Origin: Alisma plantago-aquatica
Lineage: Eukaryota; Streptophyta; Magnoliopsida; Alismatales; Alismataceae
Direction: 5' to 3'
Length of the DNA: 64,000 bases
NCBI GenBank assembly: GCA_963693085.1
Contig: OY856409.1
Span: 297,266,058-297,330,057, forward strand
The notes beneath the pieces are model-generated. The model worked only from the letters and a program-made list of their open reading frames with translations, was not told where the DNA came from and ran no database searches. Positions within the stretch are counted from its first letter, which is position 1; each line of letters starts with the position of its first letter. Positions 1-11,587 of the stretch are shown here, piece by piece. Position numbers and translations under genes: made by a program.

Positions 1-1012
1 AAGAACTTACCAACAGGTTGGGGGTCGTCCTTATCCTTCTCCTAAGCTCTCTTGTGGTCGGCCAAAGCAAGAAGGGAAAAGGAATTCCGAAAAAGATCCT
101 TAAGTGGGTAGAAAATGAGATATGTATAAGGAAATTCCAAGGAGAGAGAAAATGGAATTAATTCCTTTAATTTCCAAAATTGTTGAAACATATCCCCCTC
201 AACTCCTTGGCCACGAATCCATCTTCTTTCCCTTGCAAAACCTCTTCATTATCCAAGAATTAAAAGAAAAGAAATTAAGCACCTTAATCATATTATACTA
301 ATATCCCATTTTTAGTGGATATTACTTTTTATTAACTTAATGTGAGTGGAGTCTCCACTCAAACTAGATCTTTTCGTGCCTTTTCAAGGCACAAGCTCGT
401 CCAACCCTTTTCAAATTCATCCCTCAACTTTTGGTTGAAGGGCTCTTCAATTAATATATTTCTTTTTCTATTAAATTGAATTAAAGTTCCATTTATGCTT
501 AAATCTTGATTATTTTAATACCAAGATTCTCTCTCCTCCAAAATAATTCAAATGAGGTGCCCCTCTCATTTGCTTTGCTCTACATGATGCCAAGAAACAT
601 GGGGGACCCTCATGAAGTGGTAATTTTCATATTGAACCCTAGGTTTTGGGTAAATTGCACATTACACCAAAACTAGGTTTTTAATGCACAAAGAATGCTC
701 AACAAGCTCTATCTTGGTGCTCAAGCTTGTGGAAGCCATACCGCTGCATCATACTCACTCTTATGATGTCTCAACATCTAAGGAACATTTTATGATGTAC
801 AATTTGCAAGTTAACCCCTCAACTTGGGTAATTTGCACATTTGTCCAAAATTAACAAAATAATGTTTCAACATTATTCAAAAAGGACTAAAATTGAAATA
901 TAAGTTCCTATTGAGTCTTAATTACTTTTCAAGAATTAAGAGCAAGCATCTAATCAACTTTATTAGGAAAAACACCTAGGGTTAGAACATAACCCAGGTC
1001 AGGGATGTTACA
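1..1012 (-). repeat. 3' LTR of Ty3/gypsy chromovirus (truncated by window edge)
   Basis: Read on the minus strand, the LTR starts at 1012 with TGTAACATCCCTGACC, directly after a purine-rich stretch (AAGGGGTGGATAATT, 1013-1027) that would serve as the polypurine tract. It sits just downstream of the integrase/chromodomain end of pol. The other LTR end is outside the window, so the length is more than 1 kb. No coding potential is seen. The same LTR-start signature recurs near 63982. Confidence 0.7.
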
Positions 1013-1064
1013 AATTATCCACCCCTTACAAGGATTTCGTCCCTGAAATCATCAACAAAAACAT

Positions 1065-2363
1065 TTAAGAGAAAAGAGTAGGATATTTTCTTCTCATCTC
1101 TTCCTCTAGTTCCCATGTAGCTTCTTCAATGCCACGGTGGTTCCAGAGGTCTTTTACAAGACAAATGTCTTTCTTTTTCAGCTTTTTAATTCTTTTGTCA
1201 AGGATCAATACAGGTCCTTCAACATACGATATATCATCATTTAGTTCTACCTCCACATGTTGCAAAACTAACTCTGTGTCAAGATGAAACTTTCTCAACA
1301 TAGAGATGTGGAACACTGGATGCATCTTATGCAACTCAGGTGGTAACTCCAGCTTATAAGCTACCTTTCCAATCCATTCAATGATTGGATAAGGCCCCAT
1401 AAATCTAGGAGCTAACTTTCCCTTTCTTCCAAATCTAAGAACTCCTTCCCAAGGTGAGACCTTAAGATATACTCTGTCTCCAAATTGGAATTCTAAAGGT
1501 ATTCTCCGTTTGTCGGCGTATGATTCTTGTCTATCATGTGCAGTCTTTAACTGTTGTTGTATTACTTTAATCTTCTCTGTTGTCTGTTGCACAAGTTCAG
1601 GACCCAAAAGTTGGTTTTCTCCTGTTTCATATCAACATAAAGGAGATCTACATTGTCTACCATATAAAGCTTCATATGGTGCCATGTCAATACTATGTTG
1701 ATAGTTGTTATTATAAGCAAACTCTATCAAGCTCAGGTGTAGTTCCCAACTTCCTACAAAATGAAGGACACATGCCCTAAGCAAGTCCTCCAAGGTCTGT
1801 ATAGTCCTTTCAGATTGTCCATCTGTTTGTGGATGAAAGGTTGTACTAAACCTTAACTGTGTACCCAAAGCTTTGTGAAGTCATTCCCAAATACGACTCG
1901 TAAACTGGGGACCTCTATCAGAAATGATAGTAGCTGGAACTCCGTGCAAACGCACTATATCATCTACATATAATTGTGCCAGCTTCTCAACAGTGTAAGT
2001 TGTTTTGACATGTAAGAAATGTGTTGTCTTAGTCAACCTATCAACTATCACCCAAATGGAATCATAACATTTGGTTGTTCTAGGCAAACCAACCACAAAG
2101 TTCATGGTCACATGATCCCATTTCCACTGCGGTATAGGTAGGGGTTGCATTGTTCTTGTGGGCTTTTGATGTTCAGCTTTAACTTGCTGACACACCGGAC
2201 ACCGCATAACAAACTCAGCTACATCTTTCTTCAATCCAAGCCACCAATACATATCTTTTAAGTTATGATACATCTTGGTGCTTCCTGGATGCATAGCATA
2301 CATCGAAGAATGAGCTTCTTCCAGGACTAACTTTCTTAAGTTATCGGCATCAGGTACTACCAT
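1065..2363 (-). pseudogene. gypsy integrase with C-terminal chromodomain (broken)
   Basis: Three minus-strand ORF pieces (1881-2363, 1632-1868, 1065-1607) read in order as one integrase. The first has the HHCC zinc-binding region (H...H then CPVCQQVK), followed by the catalytic core with motifs such as WDHVTMNFVVGLP and IISDRGPQFTS. The second carries HPQTDGQSERTIQTLEDLLR and the end of the core. The third has the GPY-type region (LAPRFMGPYPI) and a chromodomain ending VKDLWNHRGIEEATWELEEE. Integrase inserts the cDNA; the chromodomain is thought to steer it to heterochromatin. Gaps between the pieces reflect stops or frameshifts, so no complete protein can be made. Confidence 0.85.
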
Positions 2364-2770
2364 CCTACCATGGTAACAGACTACCTAATCATCTGAATCA
2401 TGAAAACCATCATGTTTTTCACTACCATACTCTGATCTAATCTGCTGAACTACAACATCAACCTAATGTGCTTCTTTAATCTGTTGTCTCAGAGTTGGTT
2501 TTATGTGCATCTCAGCTAACAACCCGGCTAACAATGATACTTTTAGTTGTACATTGTTTTGCCTCAAAGATATAAACATATCCCTCTTAGAACACACTTA
2601 GGAATTCAACTGTGCTTGATTTAGGGTCGGTGTTGTTGATTTCCTACTTAAAGCATCAGCAACCACATTGGCCTTCCCTGGATGATAATCAATTATACAA
2701 TCGTAGTCCTTGATTAACTCCATCCACTGGCATTGCCTCATGTTTAGCTCATGCTGAGAAAAGATATACT
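2364..2770 (-). pseudogene. gypsy RNase H - integrase linker, with stops
   Basis: Minus-strand translation still resembles the pol linker (a CYHGRMVVPDADNL-like stretch continues into the integrase piece), but in-frame stops, for example at about 2598-2600 and near 2384, break it. This explains the gap between the RNase H and integrase ORFs. Confidence 0.6.
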
Positions 2771-3634
2771 TTAGGTTCTTAAGGTCTGTGAAAATCCATA
2801 GAGATATTGTCTCCAGATCTTCAAAGCATGGACTACAGCAGCTAGTTCTAGATCATGTGTTGGATAATTCTCCTCGTGTTTCTTAAGCTGTCGAGAAGCA
2901 AAAGAAATCACTTGCTTATCCTGCATCAACACACATCCTAAGTCATTCTTAGATGCATCACAGAAAACTACGTACCCTTTCCCTTGCTCAGGTAACACCA
3001 ACATAGGTGCACTTGTCAACCTTTCTTTCAACAACTGAAATGATTGTTGACACTTGTCATTCTAGGCAAAAAGAACCTCCTTCATGGTCAACTTAGTCAG
3101 GGGTAAAGCTATAGAACTGAAGTTCTTAATGAACCTCCTGTAATAGCCTGTCAACCCTAGGAAACTATGAATTTCCATCGGTGTCTTCGGTTGTTCCCAT
3201 TGCAGGACAGATTCCACCTTCTTAGAATCAACACGAATACCTGAAGCAAATATCATGTTTCCTAGAAAAGAAACTTCTGATAGCCAGAACTCACATTTGC
3301 TAAACTTAGCATATAACTTATGCTCTCTTAGCAAAGTTAGAGCCTGACGGAGGTGCTGCTCATGTTGTTAAGCATCTCTACTGTAGATTAAGATGTCATC
3401 TATGAAAACTATTACACACTGATCCAGAAAAGGATGAAAGATTCTATTCATGAGTTCCATAAATGTAGTCGGTGTATTAGTTAGTCCAAATGACATAACT
3501 GTGAACTCATAGTGACCATACCTTGTCCTAAAGGCAGACTTAGGTATATCACCCTCCTTAATACACAACTGATGGTATCCCGACCTCAGATCTATCTTGG
3601 AAAAGACAGTTGAACCACGCAACTGATCAAACAA
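2771..3634 (-). pseudogene. gypsy reverse transcriptase (C-terminal half) and RNase H, broken
   Basis: Piece 3368-3634 carries the RT palm with [26 protein letters not shown] and the catalytic [10 protein letters not shown]. Piece 3062-3334 carries the thumb ([32 protein letters not shown]). Piece 2771-3034 is the RNase H start ([39 protein letters not shown]). In-frame stops separate the pieces: one after YSRDA near 3365 and a Trp-to-TAG change at 3062-3064. The N-terminal part of RT lies at 4690-5069, beyond the LINE insertion. Dead copy. Confidence 0.85.
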
Positions 3635-3643
3635 GTCATCAAT

Positions 3644-4676
3644 CCTTGGGCTGTGGAGAGCAAAGCTTCATCTCCATGGCTGTGGAGGAGGATTCTGAAA
3701 TGTAGAGATCTTCTAAAGTATAAAGTTAAGTTCAGTGTTGGAGATGGTAACTCCTTTCTTCTCTGGAAGGATCCATGGCTACCTAATAAGAGGATGTTGT
3801 TAGATCTGTGTGACACTCAATAGGTGATGAGGATTGGCAAGGATATCAACTGTAAGGTGAATGAATGCTTAAAAGGAGGCAGGTGGGTCTACCCCGACAT
3901 AAGGGGAAGTGACAAAGTTGGGGACATTATGTACATGGTTCCTGTGTTGGAGGTTGAAGAAAAGGATAGAATCTCGTATAACGATGGTGATGTTTTCAAG
4001 TGCAGGGATGGTTGGGAGCTGGTCAGGAAGTCGAAAGGAAAAGTTCTTTGGTCCAAGTGGGTGTGGGACAATAAGCTGCCTAGAAGTTGGTCTTGCTTTC
4101 TTTGGAAGTTGCTGCTCAACCGTCTACCTAGTAATGAATATCTGAGGAGGGTTGGCTACCAGCTTGCTTCTAGGTGTCCGATGTGCAAGAATAATGAAGA
4201 CATTGTGGCTCATCTGTTGTTTGAATGCCGTTTTAGTTCTGAGGTGTGGGTTCTTTTCAGAGGAGCTCATGGAAAGCCCCTCGTGATGATTGAGGATCTA
4301 CCCAAGTTTAGGGGCGACAGTAAATTCATGTTGGTTGCCATCCTCTATCACCTCTGGATGGAGAGGAATGGTCGTATTTTCAAGGGACGTTGCTCCTCTG
4401 TTGAGATGTTGTGGAGTAGAGCATGCAAGGACATTGAATGCCTCTCTTAAGTTGAGTTGGGTCTTGGAAGTTTGTAGTTTTGGCTGTGTTTTCTATAGAT
4501 GCTTTACAGATAGTTGCTAGTTTACATAGATGCCTTTTTCATGCTCGTTTGTGAGCTTTTTTGTTTCCTTCTCTTATAGTCTCCGGTCACCTTGGCCAGA
4601 GCCCATCCTGTACAGTCTTTATTCAGCTTAATAGAAAAGAGCAACACACCGGGTTCATCAAAAAAATATATATAGT
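3644..4676 (+). mobile_element. 5'-truncated LINE (L1-type) inserted in gypsy RT, opposite strand
   Basis: The gypsy RT reads (minus) up to [11 protein letters not shown] at about 4680 and resumes at [10 protein letters not shown] near 3640. The roughly 1-kb DNA between is plus-strand LINE: the ORF2 C-terminus followed by a 3' UTR and an A-rich end (AAAAAAATATATATA, 4662-4677). 5' truncation with an A-rich tail is typical of LINE insertion. No clear target-site duplication was found. About 24 bp of gypsy sequence expected at the junction (the codons between NKVT and PRIDD) appears lost or altered. Confidence 0.8.
3645..4450 (+). pseudogene. LINE ORF2 C-terminus with RT-associated zinc-binding domain (zf-RVT)
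   Basis: Plus-strand frame from 3645 reads WRRILKCRDLLKYKVKFSVGDGNSF then LWKDPWLPNK, a stretch typical of plant L1-type ORF2 downstream of RT. A TAG at 3821-3823 interrupts it; the frame stays open from 3824 to 4450 (208 aa). That part contains the zf-RVT domain: WKLLLNRLPSNEYLRRVG, then CPMC...EDIVAHLLFEC (CX2C...HX4C zinc ligands), then a tail with HLWMERNGRIFKG. This domain helps ORF2 bind RNA. RT and endonuclease are absent through truncation, so this is a fragment and not a host gene. Confidence 0.8.
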
Positions 4677-4689
4677 TACTTTATTTAGC

Positions 4690-5069
4690 TGTCTGTAATC
4701 AATGCATAGCCGCATTGATCCATCCTTCTTCTTAAAAAAGAGGACCGGAGCACCCCATGGTGAAGTACTCGATCAAATAAAACCTTTCTCAAGCAACTCC
4801 TGAAGTTGTTTCTTGAGTTTTGTCATCTCAGCAGGCGCCATCCTGTATGGTGTTTGTACTGTTGGTTGCATGCCCGAGACTAGATTAATCTCAAAATCAA
4901 TCTCTCTGGGCGGAGGAACACCTGGAAGTTCTTCAGGAAATACATCTTCAAATTCCCTGACTACCGAAACTTCAAAAGGATGAGGGCTCTCTATGGTGGT
5001 ATCTACCACATGTGCCAAGAATACAAAACATCTTTGCCTCGTCAACTTCTCAGCTACCATAGTTGACAC
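4690..5069 (-). pseudogene. gypsy reverse transcriptase, N-terminal part
   Basis: The minus frame carries VVREFEDVFPEELPGVPPPREIDF and PYRMAPAEMTKLKKQLQELLEKGFI, the usual entry into gypsy RT. It continues past a stop to [16 protein letters not shown] at about 4680-4730, where the LINE insertion cuts the gene. The rest of RT is at 3062-3634. Confidence 0.85.
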
Positions 5070-5099
5070 AAGACAGGTTGGAAGAATCTTTCTATCTCC

Positions 5100-5510
5100 C
5101 TAAAAGATCCATGTGTCACTATCATCTGTGAACACTGCTTGCCTGGACTCACAATCTAAGAAAACCTTATACTTCTCTAAGGTGTCCATCCCAAGAATTA
5201 TATCAAACCCGTGCATCTCAAATGGTATAAGATCCACTTGAATGTGATGTTTAGAAAAGAAAAGAGTGTAGGGAGAACACACCTCCCGCAACATAGCATA
5301 TCCCATTAAAGGAGTCTCTAACAATAGGCTATCTGCTCTATGACTGGTAGTCATGTTGCAGTCAAAAATCACTCTTCGAGTGATAAAGGAATTTGTAGCA
5401 CCCGGATCAATTAAAACAGATACGACGCAGGATATCGACATATCAGAATAAAACAGTTCCATCTGACCTGTCACGACCCGAGGGTTGACCACTGCATCAG
5501 GCGGATTCAT
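5100..5510 (-). pseudogene. gypsy retropepsin-like protease
   Basis: 136-residue minus-strand piece with the retropepsin core. The catalytic motif reads VLIDPGATNSFI, where active gypsy proteases have D-S-G-A. The Ser-to-Pro change beside the catalytic Asp makes activity doubtful. A later IILGMDTLEKYKVFLDC matches the family's DVILGMDWL region. It lies between gag and RT as expected. Confidence 0.8.
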
Positions 5511-5642
5511 CGCATAGAATCTCGTTGTCGCCTACGGTTGATTCGGTGCTCGATTACTGGGTGTCGATGATCCAGCTTGGGACGCTTGTCCATGTCTTCT
5601 AGCGCCACTTGGAAACTGTCGCCTCTGAGAGCCTTGTTGACT

Positions 5643-6752
5643 CTACCTCTGAGGTTGAGTCACACTTGCTTCTCTAACTCGACAATCCTTCATCAAATGT
5701 CCCATCTTTCCACATATAAAACAACATTTGTTCCCTGGTTGTGGCCTGGATGGTCTTGTTACCGACATAGATGTTGAGTTGTTGGCTCCTTCTAGTAGTA
5801 AACTACAGCCTCTACCCCTATTTGACGTCCACTGCGTCTGGGTATTGAACCTTGGTTGTGGTGTAGGTACAGAATACCTCAGTTTCTTAAAACTTTTGGA
5901 CAAGGGTCCTTGAAATTGGGGATACACTTTCTTATTCTTAGTCTGCCGCTTCTCGGTCACAGACCTCTCTATCCATCTAAACGACTCCACAAAATTCGTA
6001 AACCTCTCCCTATTCTCCAGAGCAGACACATGAGTGGTCAAATCGGCATTCAATCCTTTCTCAAATTGCTGAATCCTTTCTTCATCGGTAGCTGCCATAT
6101 GCGGACAGAACCGCAAAAGTTCCATGAACTTAGCCTCATACTCGCTAATGTTCATTGGTCATTGTCTTAATCTCTCAAACTGAGAGATCTTCTCATCTAG
6201 GAACCTCTTAGGAAAGTATCTATTGACGAATTCTCATCGAAATACTTCCCATTCGATCTCCACACCATGCCTCTTGCCCTCCTCTATGGTCCACCAATGA
6301 CCAGCACTCCCCTTAAGAAGGTACACAGCATGTCTAACCTTCTCAGCTTCTGGGATGTTAAGAATTTTGAAGGCCTTTTCCAGCTCATTCAACCACATGT
6401 CAACATCTGTTGGGTTAGTTGTCCCAGCATATTCTGTGGCTCCAACCCGGCGAAGTCGTTCAAATGTCTTGCCGGCTCCTTATCTTTCATGGTGGGTAGG
6501 TGCCCTAGGTGCAGGTAATGGCATCTTATCTGTCATATGGGTCATGGCTGTCATAAACTGCCCAAACATAGCTTGGAAGGTTGGGTTCCCCATATCATCT
6601 TGATTAAAGTGGGGTTGTTCATGTATGGGCTCCTCCCTATCATGGTCTCCTGCACCTCCTCCTGGTGCAGCAACGCTGCTCTCGGCAGCATGTTCATCGT
6701 GTGATTCAAACATCTTTAGTTCTTCTTCTCCTTCTATATGAGAAGAAGACAC
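5643..6752 (-). pseudogene. gypsy gag (capsid and nucleocapsid), broken
   Basis: The N-terminal piece 6480-6752 starts with a low-complexity acidic leader and MGNPTFQAMFGQFM. The middle, 6156-6480, translates (minus) as the retrotransposon gag domain (FERLRRVGATEYAGT, MWLNELEKAF, GSAGHWW) with in-frame stops near 6235 and 6163. The C-terminal piece 5643-6155 carries EYEAKFMELLRFCPH and a zinc knuckle C-FI-C-GKMG-H-LMKD-C. Gag would form the virus-like particle and bind element RNA. Several frame breaks make it non-functional. Confidence 0.8.
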
Positions 6753-6829
6753 TATCAGATAAACTGGAAGACACTAGAACAGACTCAACAACCTTAATCA
6801 TATGTCTCTGTAGACTCATCAAACCTAGA

Positions 6830-6841
6830 GCTCTGATATCA
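6830..6841 (-). other. gypsy primer-binding site (tRNA-iMet type)
   Basis: On the minus strand it reads TGATATCAGAGC, one base off the plant initiator-tRNA-Met PBS consensus TGGTATCAGAGC. It lies between gag and the LTR end at 6849. Confidence 0.75.
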
Positions 6842-6848
6842 ACTAAAT

Positions 6849-7030
6849 TGTGACGTCTGACTCATAAAAACAAGATTAACTAATGTTGAAGCGATCATTA
6901 GCAGCGGAATTACTGAAAATCACTAAAAATTTAAAACTTTTTACAAAGAGATCCATAAACTGAAAAACTCTATTCATAAAGAACCAAATTAAGTCATTTA
7001 CATCCCGGTTCATAAAGAACCAAAGTAAGT
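6849..7030 (-). repeat. gypsy 5' LTR remnant (U5 end only)
   Basis: The LTR end reads ...GACGTCACA (minus) next to the PBS and contains a GCAGCGGAATTAC stretch typical of the R-U5 part of Tekay-like LTRs. Only about 180 bp remain before LINE-derived sequence begins, so most of the 5' LTR is deleted. A short direct repeat containing TTCATAAAGAACCAAA occurs twice at about 6972-7023. Confidence 0.5.
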
Positions 7031-7034
7031 TACA

Positions 7035-8014
7035 GACTGAGTGTGGATCCTTGGTGTACCCCAACTGTGATGAGAAATGTTGGTATTTTCCCTCCAAAGT
7101 CTTCACACTTGCAGTAGAACTACCATACATGTCTTTAATCAAGTCAATGTATTGGATTGGCACACCCCTTTTTCCTCAAAACCATCCACAACACTTCTCT
7201 AGATACTCGATCATAAACCTTTTCCAAATTGAGAAAAACCATGTGAAGATTTCTTTTTCTTTTCCTACACTTCTCCATAAGCCTCCTTATCATAAAAATA
7301 GCATTTGTTGTTAATCTACCAGGCATGAAACCAAATTGGTTATTTGATATCTGTGTCATTGATCTTAGCCTCTACTCAATAATCCTCTCTCAAAGCTTCA
7401 TTGTGTAACTAATCAACTTGATACCTTTGTAGTTTGCGCAGCTCTGAATATCGCCTTTGTTCTTGTAGATGGGGACTATAGTGTTATTTCTCCACTCATC
7501 CAATATCTTCTTTATCTTCATGATCTTGTTAAAAAATATGTTAACTACATAACTCCTTCATCCCCATACTCTTCCATACATCAATGGGAATACCGTCTGG
7601 TCCGCATGTCTTTCTAATTTTTAACTTTTTCAAGGCATTCTTGACCTCAAAATGTGAAACTCGTCGGGTGTAAATGATATCTCTTGTATCCCTGTCACAT
7701 GAGTCACTAACATTATTTACAGTATTTCCATTGAAAAGCTTATGGAAGTAATGTCTCCATTGGTTCTTGATATCATCGTCCTTTACCAGTACTCTACCAT
7801 CTTCATTCTTGATGCATTTTACTTGCCTCAAGTCTCTTCCTTTCCTTTCTCTTATATGAGCCATTTTATATATATCTTTTTCCCCTTTTCTAGTATCCAG
7901 CTTCTTATAAATATTATCAAAATATCTTGACCCTGCCTCCTGAACAATCTTTTTTTCTTCTTTCTTTGCTTGCTTATATCTCTGGAACGTTGCATCATCT
8001 CGGGATTTGGGCAA
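7035..8014 (-). pseudogene. RTE LINE reverse transcriptase part
   Basis: Piece 7541-8014 is the linker before RT with CGPDGIPIDVWKSMG. The region 7360-7540 reads WRNNTIVPIYKNKGDIQSC and NYKGIKLISYTMKL, with two Trp-to-stop changes. Piece 7144-7359 has NQFGFMPGRLTTNAIF and FLNLEKVYDRVSREVLW. In motif A the expected catalytic Asp (FLDLEKAYD) is Asn, so even a joined frame would lack RT activity. It continues as YIDLIKDMYG and breaks before motif C. Confidence 0.75.
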
Positions 8015-8071
8015 GCTCCTATAGATCTCCCTTTTCAGTTTAATAGCCTTTTGTACTTCATCATTCCACCA

Positions 8072-9060
8072 CTAAGTCTCTTTTGGTGGAGGCCCACAGC
8101 CCTTGGACTCTCCCAAAACCTCTTCGACAATTTTTGTTAAGTAGATGCTCATGGTATGCCACATAGTGTTGACATCAGACTCTAAGTTCCAAGTTCCCTC
8201 CTTGATGAGTTTATCATGAAAGGTCAGTTTCTTTTCTCCTTTAAGATTCCACCACTTGATCATGCTATCTTGATTTTTGTTATGCTTGCCTTTATTGATC
8301 TTCATGTTAATATCCAAAACCACCAACCTATTTTATGTCATGAGTTCCTTGCCAGGAATCACTTTATGGTCCTTGCATACTTTATGATCCTCCCGCCTTG
8401 TAAGGAGGTAGTAAATTTGGCTACAATTGTGCCCACTCTTGAAAGTAATCTTATGAGATTCTCTTTTCTTGAAATGGGTGTTTGCCAAAATCATATCATA
8501 TGCAACTGCAAAATCAAATATCCTCTCTCCTTCTCTGTTTATGCTGCCATATCCAAAATCTCCATGAACTCTCTCATATCCATCATTGCTACTATCCACA
8601 TGGCCATTTAAATCACTCTCAATAATGAATTTCTCTTCTATCGGTATTCCTTGCATCAATTTACCCATATTATCCCAAAAATCCTTCTTAGCCTCCTCGC
8701 TAAGGCCAACTTGGGGGACATAAGTGCTAATAACGTTAAAAATCTTTCCCCCAAAAATGACCTTGATAGCTATGATTCTATCACCCGTCTTAGTGATCTT
8801 GACAACATCATCCTTCAACATCTTACCAACAATAATACCTACGCCACTACTATGTTTGTCAATGTTTGTATACCAAATTTTGTATCATGTGTCTCCAATC
8901 TCTCTACAACGTTCTCATGTCTACTTAGTTTCCTGCAAGCAAGCTATATTGACTCTTTTTTTCATCATTGTATCTACTATCTCCAAAGATTTTCCTGTCA
9001 AAGAGTCAATATTCCAAGATCCAACTCTAATCCTTTTTTCTTAGACTTAGCTTCTTTGCC
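8072..9060 (-). pseudogene. RTE LINE endonuclease (EEP fold) and linker
   Basis: Minus frames read RIRVGSWNIDSLTGKSLEIVD (near 9030), VNIACLQETK (near 8945), then piece 8333-8821 with FNVISTYVPQVGL, SDLNGHVDSSNDGYERVHG and FAVAYDMILANTHFKKRESH. These are endonuclease/exonuclease/phosphatase motifs of RTE LINEs, which nick target DNA. The expected GDLNGH is ESDLNGH here. Piece 8072-8326 is the following linker. Stops lie near 8930 and at the 8326/8333 junction. Confidence 0.75.
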
Positions 9061-9169
9061 TGCCTTCGTCGAAAAAAATAATTATAGCCTTAGGAAATTG
9101 AGGCAGAACCGAGGCAAGACAACAAATCAAACAAGTAATAGGAACATTAAAATCTTGTAGAGCACAAGC

Positions 9170-11587
9170 TACTTAGCAATGTCCGAAAGACAAACTCATA
9201 TTTAGAAAGAAATAAAGAAAGTAAGTTTCATTGAGAGCCCACTTCCAAAGCCCAAATTATGCAAAGTCAGTGCACTGCTACACAAAGCAAAGATTACAGT
9301 TTAATTATGATATATGACATATAGCACGTAGGACCTGTGGGAAGCAATATCATAAAACATGTGGACTTTTGCAATATATAGGTAAATCCGCTTACCATCT
9401 TTCCCATCAAATAGCTCAAGAAATCTAACCGATTGTTTGAAAATGAAAAACCTCGTCAAGCAATAGTGCAGAACAAATGCTGCTGGACGAACTATACAAT
9501 TGGTCTACATGCATTACGTCGGATGCACCGAAGATAGCAGAAGCAAATAATGAAAACCATAGTACCACGATCAGTAGGCAGCATTCATATGCTACTGTAT
9601 ACTGTGGACTTACTAACAATCACGCTAGGCAGACATCATAGCTCGAGTTACAATGAATTAATCCCCTGGTGGTCATAATTTATGAGCCATGATACATCAA
9701 CCAGCATTATATCTTTAAATAAATGGTGGAATTCCCTATTGTGATTATCAAAACAAAGTGTCATGCGAATGATACAGTTTATTTCAGGACACCGGTGACC
9801 AAATCATAGCTCAAATAGCCCAAACGATACTGAGTAGCCCACGCATGAACAATAATGCAACGAATCAACCAATTGACAATTTGTCATGGCTATCATCTTC
9901 ATTCAAATTATTTTCATCAAAGACCTGAAAGTGCATAAAATACAAGAAAGGCAACACCCACGGCCTGAAAGTGCAGAATACACAGCCCATGTAAATGCAT
10001 TACGTTCATCCAAAATTCAATGGAAATAAATCAACACCAGAGGCCTTCATTCAAGAGAAATGCAATACCACGACATATACCATTAATCTATAGCAAAAAC
10101 GTAAAACAGATATCAGGGCGTCAATATGCTTAATATTAAACATCTCACTCAGACCTTCAAACAACAGCTCTGTAAGCCTCAGCTAATCATCAAGAGTTTC
10201 AATTGATAATCAACCGCAGCGGGGTAAAAGATAGTATTCTGGTTAGCAGGCAGGTTAGCCAGTCATTCATATGAATGATACCAATAAGTTTGATTGCTTG
10301 GATATCTATTTTCGCCAGTCGTTCATCACAAGACCACCGATAAGTTTAGGGTTTTCACATATTTATTATCTCTAAGGTACCCTACGTGCTAAAGGAGCAC
10401 ATCACTTAATTATTAGCAAAACTACCCCCACCACAACCACAACCAACCACTACGTACCCTACTCAAGCCACCCAACGATACATATAAAGTAATCTTACGC
10501 TAGAAGCTGTGGCCTTCACTAATAAAGGCAGGATTGTTCCATCTAAAAGAAAAATTCAACGGTCAGGAACCTGCATACTAACAAAAAGGAGAATAGAACC
10601 CAGACTGTGACCAACATTTTCAGCACCCAAACTCCCACCATTTCCTAGTCTACCCAGAACCGAATTTGTGATTTTACATAATTCTGAAATAACTAGGAAA
10701 TCTTACCTTGTTAAACAAATGATGACCAGCTAGACCTCATTAACTGAAAGGTAGAAAATTGTCAGGAGACGTGGTAGACTTGCGTACCAAATGGTTTTAA
10801 AGAGCAAAAGATACCCCACGCAGTCTAGTGCTAACCCTAATCTAACTACTCTTCACCCCATAGTTTGTTATTAGATTTCTTATATTTAACACCCAAAAAC
10901 CCGCTACACCATACATAGAGACGAAGTCACCCTGGTCAGACAATAATCAAACCCCAGCCAACTTAGTTGCATTTTTTTACAACCCATACTCCCGTCATCT
11001 TACTCTCGTTAGTAGAAATTTCCCTACACATTGGATATATATTTTGCTGGGAAATGGCGATGGTAACCTAGTTTCCATAGAAGACATGTTAATCATGATC
11101 AGTTGAGTTGTGGCAGTATGAAAAGTAAGAAAGATTACAAGATAACAACCAAAAACAAACACAAATGATAAAACCGATATAATGCAAACCCATTAACACC
11201 AAATCACCTATCACAACTAGTAGAAAATACCAAAACCATAAATTTTTTGAGGTAGCAATTAGCATAAAGTTTTACATCTGTAACATAACATGCAACAAAG
11301 AATCCTCACCCATCTAAAGAAAGCCATTCTGCAAGCAGCATTTGCCTCAAGTATAACAGGCAACTAAGCAAGAAAGATTTATATCACAAAACCCTTTTCT
11401 TCTAAACCAAAAAACCACATTGTGTCCATACCAGGCCCCCAATGCACAGAAACTTCCGAAAGGAAAGAAAAACCAGGAACAAGTTCTTCAGCCAACTGAC
11501 ATCCGTCATGATCAACCGGTATGATAAGGTCATGTCTAACACCAAAATGCAATACCCTAGGAAATACATCTGCAATTCCTTCCCTGC
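9170..11587. other. Non-coding interval between LINE and reticulon gene
   Basis: About 2.4 kb of AT-rich DNA without a convincing ORF, tRNA or transposon terminal repeat. The last few hundred bases (about 11300-11587) would hold the 3' UTR of the minus-strand reticulon gene. The polyadenylation site was not identified. Confidence 0.5.

Larger units (their letters stand above)
1013..6848 (-). mobile_element. Ty3/gypsy chromovirus internal region (Tekay/Del-like), degenerate
   Basis: Minus-strand order is PBS (6830-6841), gag, protease, RT, RNase H, integrase, chromodomain, 3' LTR: the Ty3/gypsy order, with the C-terminal chromodomain that defines chromoviruses. The reading frame is broken by many in-frame stops (for example TAG at 3062-3064 at a normally conserved Trp) and by a LINE inserted in the RT gene. 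The element cannot be autonomous. Chromodomain type and LTR signature point to the Tekay/Del lineage; the lineage is inferred by eye. Confidence 0.85.
7030..9165 (-). mobile_element. RTE-type LINE, 3'-truncated and decayed
   Basis: Minus-strand order is apurinic endonuclease (about 9060-8330), linker (8326-7541), then RT (7540-7030). The protein style (RVGSWN...LTGKSLEIVD start, LNGHV...GYERVHG, EVLWMVLRKKG, YIDLIKDMYG) matches plant RTE-clade LINEs. The element ends before the RT YADD motif, abutting the gypsy LTR remnant. The 5' boundary near 9165 is approximate. Multiple stops and frameshifts show it is dead. Confidence 0.75.

Noticed and set aside
3824..4450. 208-aa ORF as a host zinc-finger gene
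   Set aside because: The CX2C...HX4C pattern and surrounding motifs are those of the LINE zf-RVT domain, and it sits in a truncated LINE with an A-rich tail.
8216..9160. Plus-strand ORFs of 106-169 aa
   Set aside because: Antisense to the RTE LINE endonuclease, which has real motifs on the minus strand.
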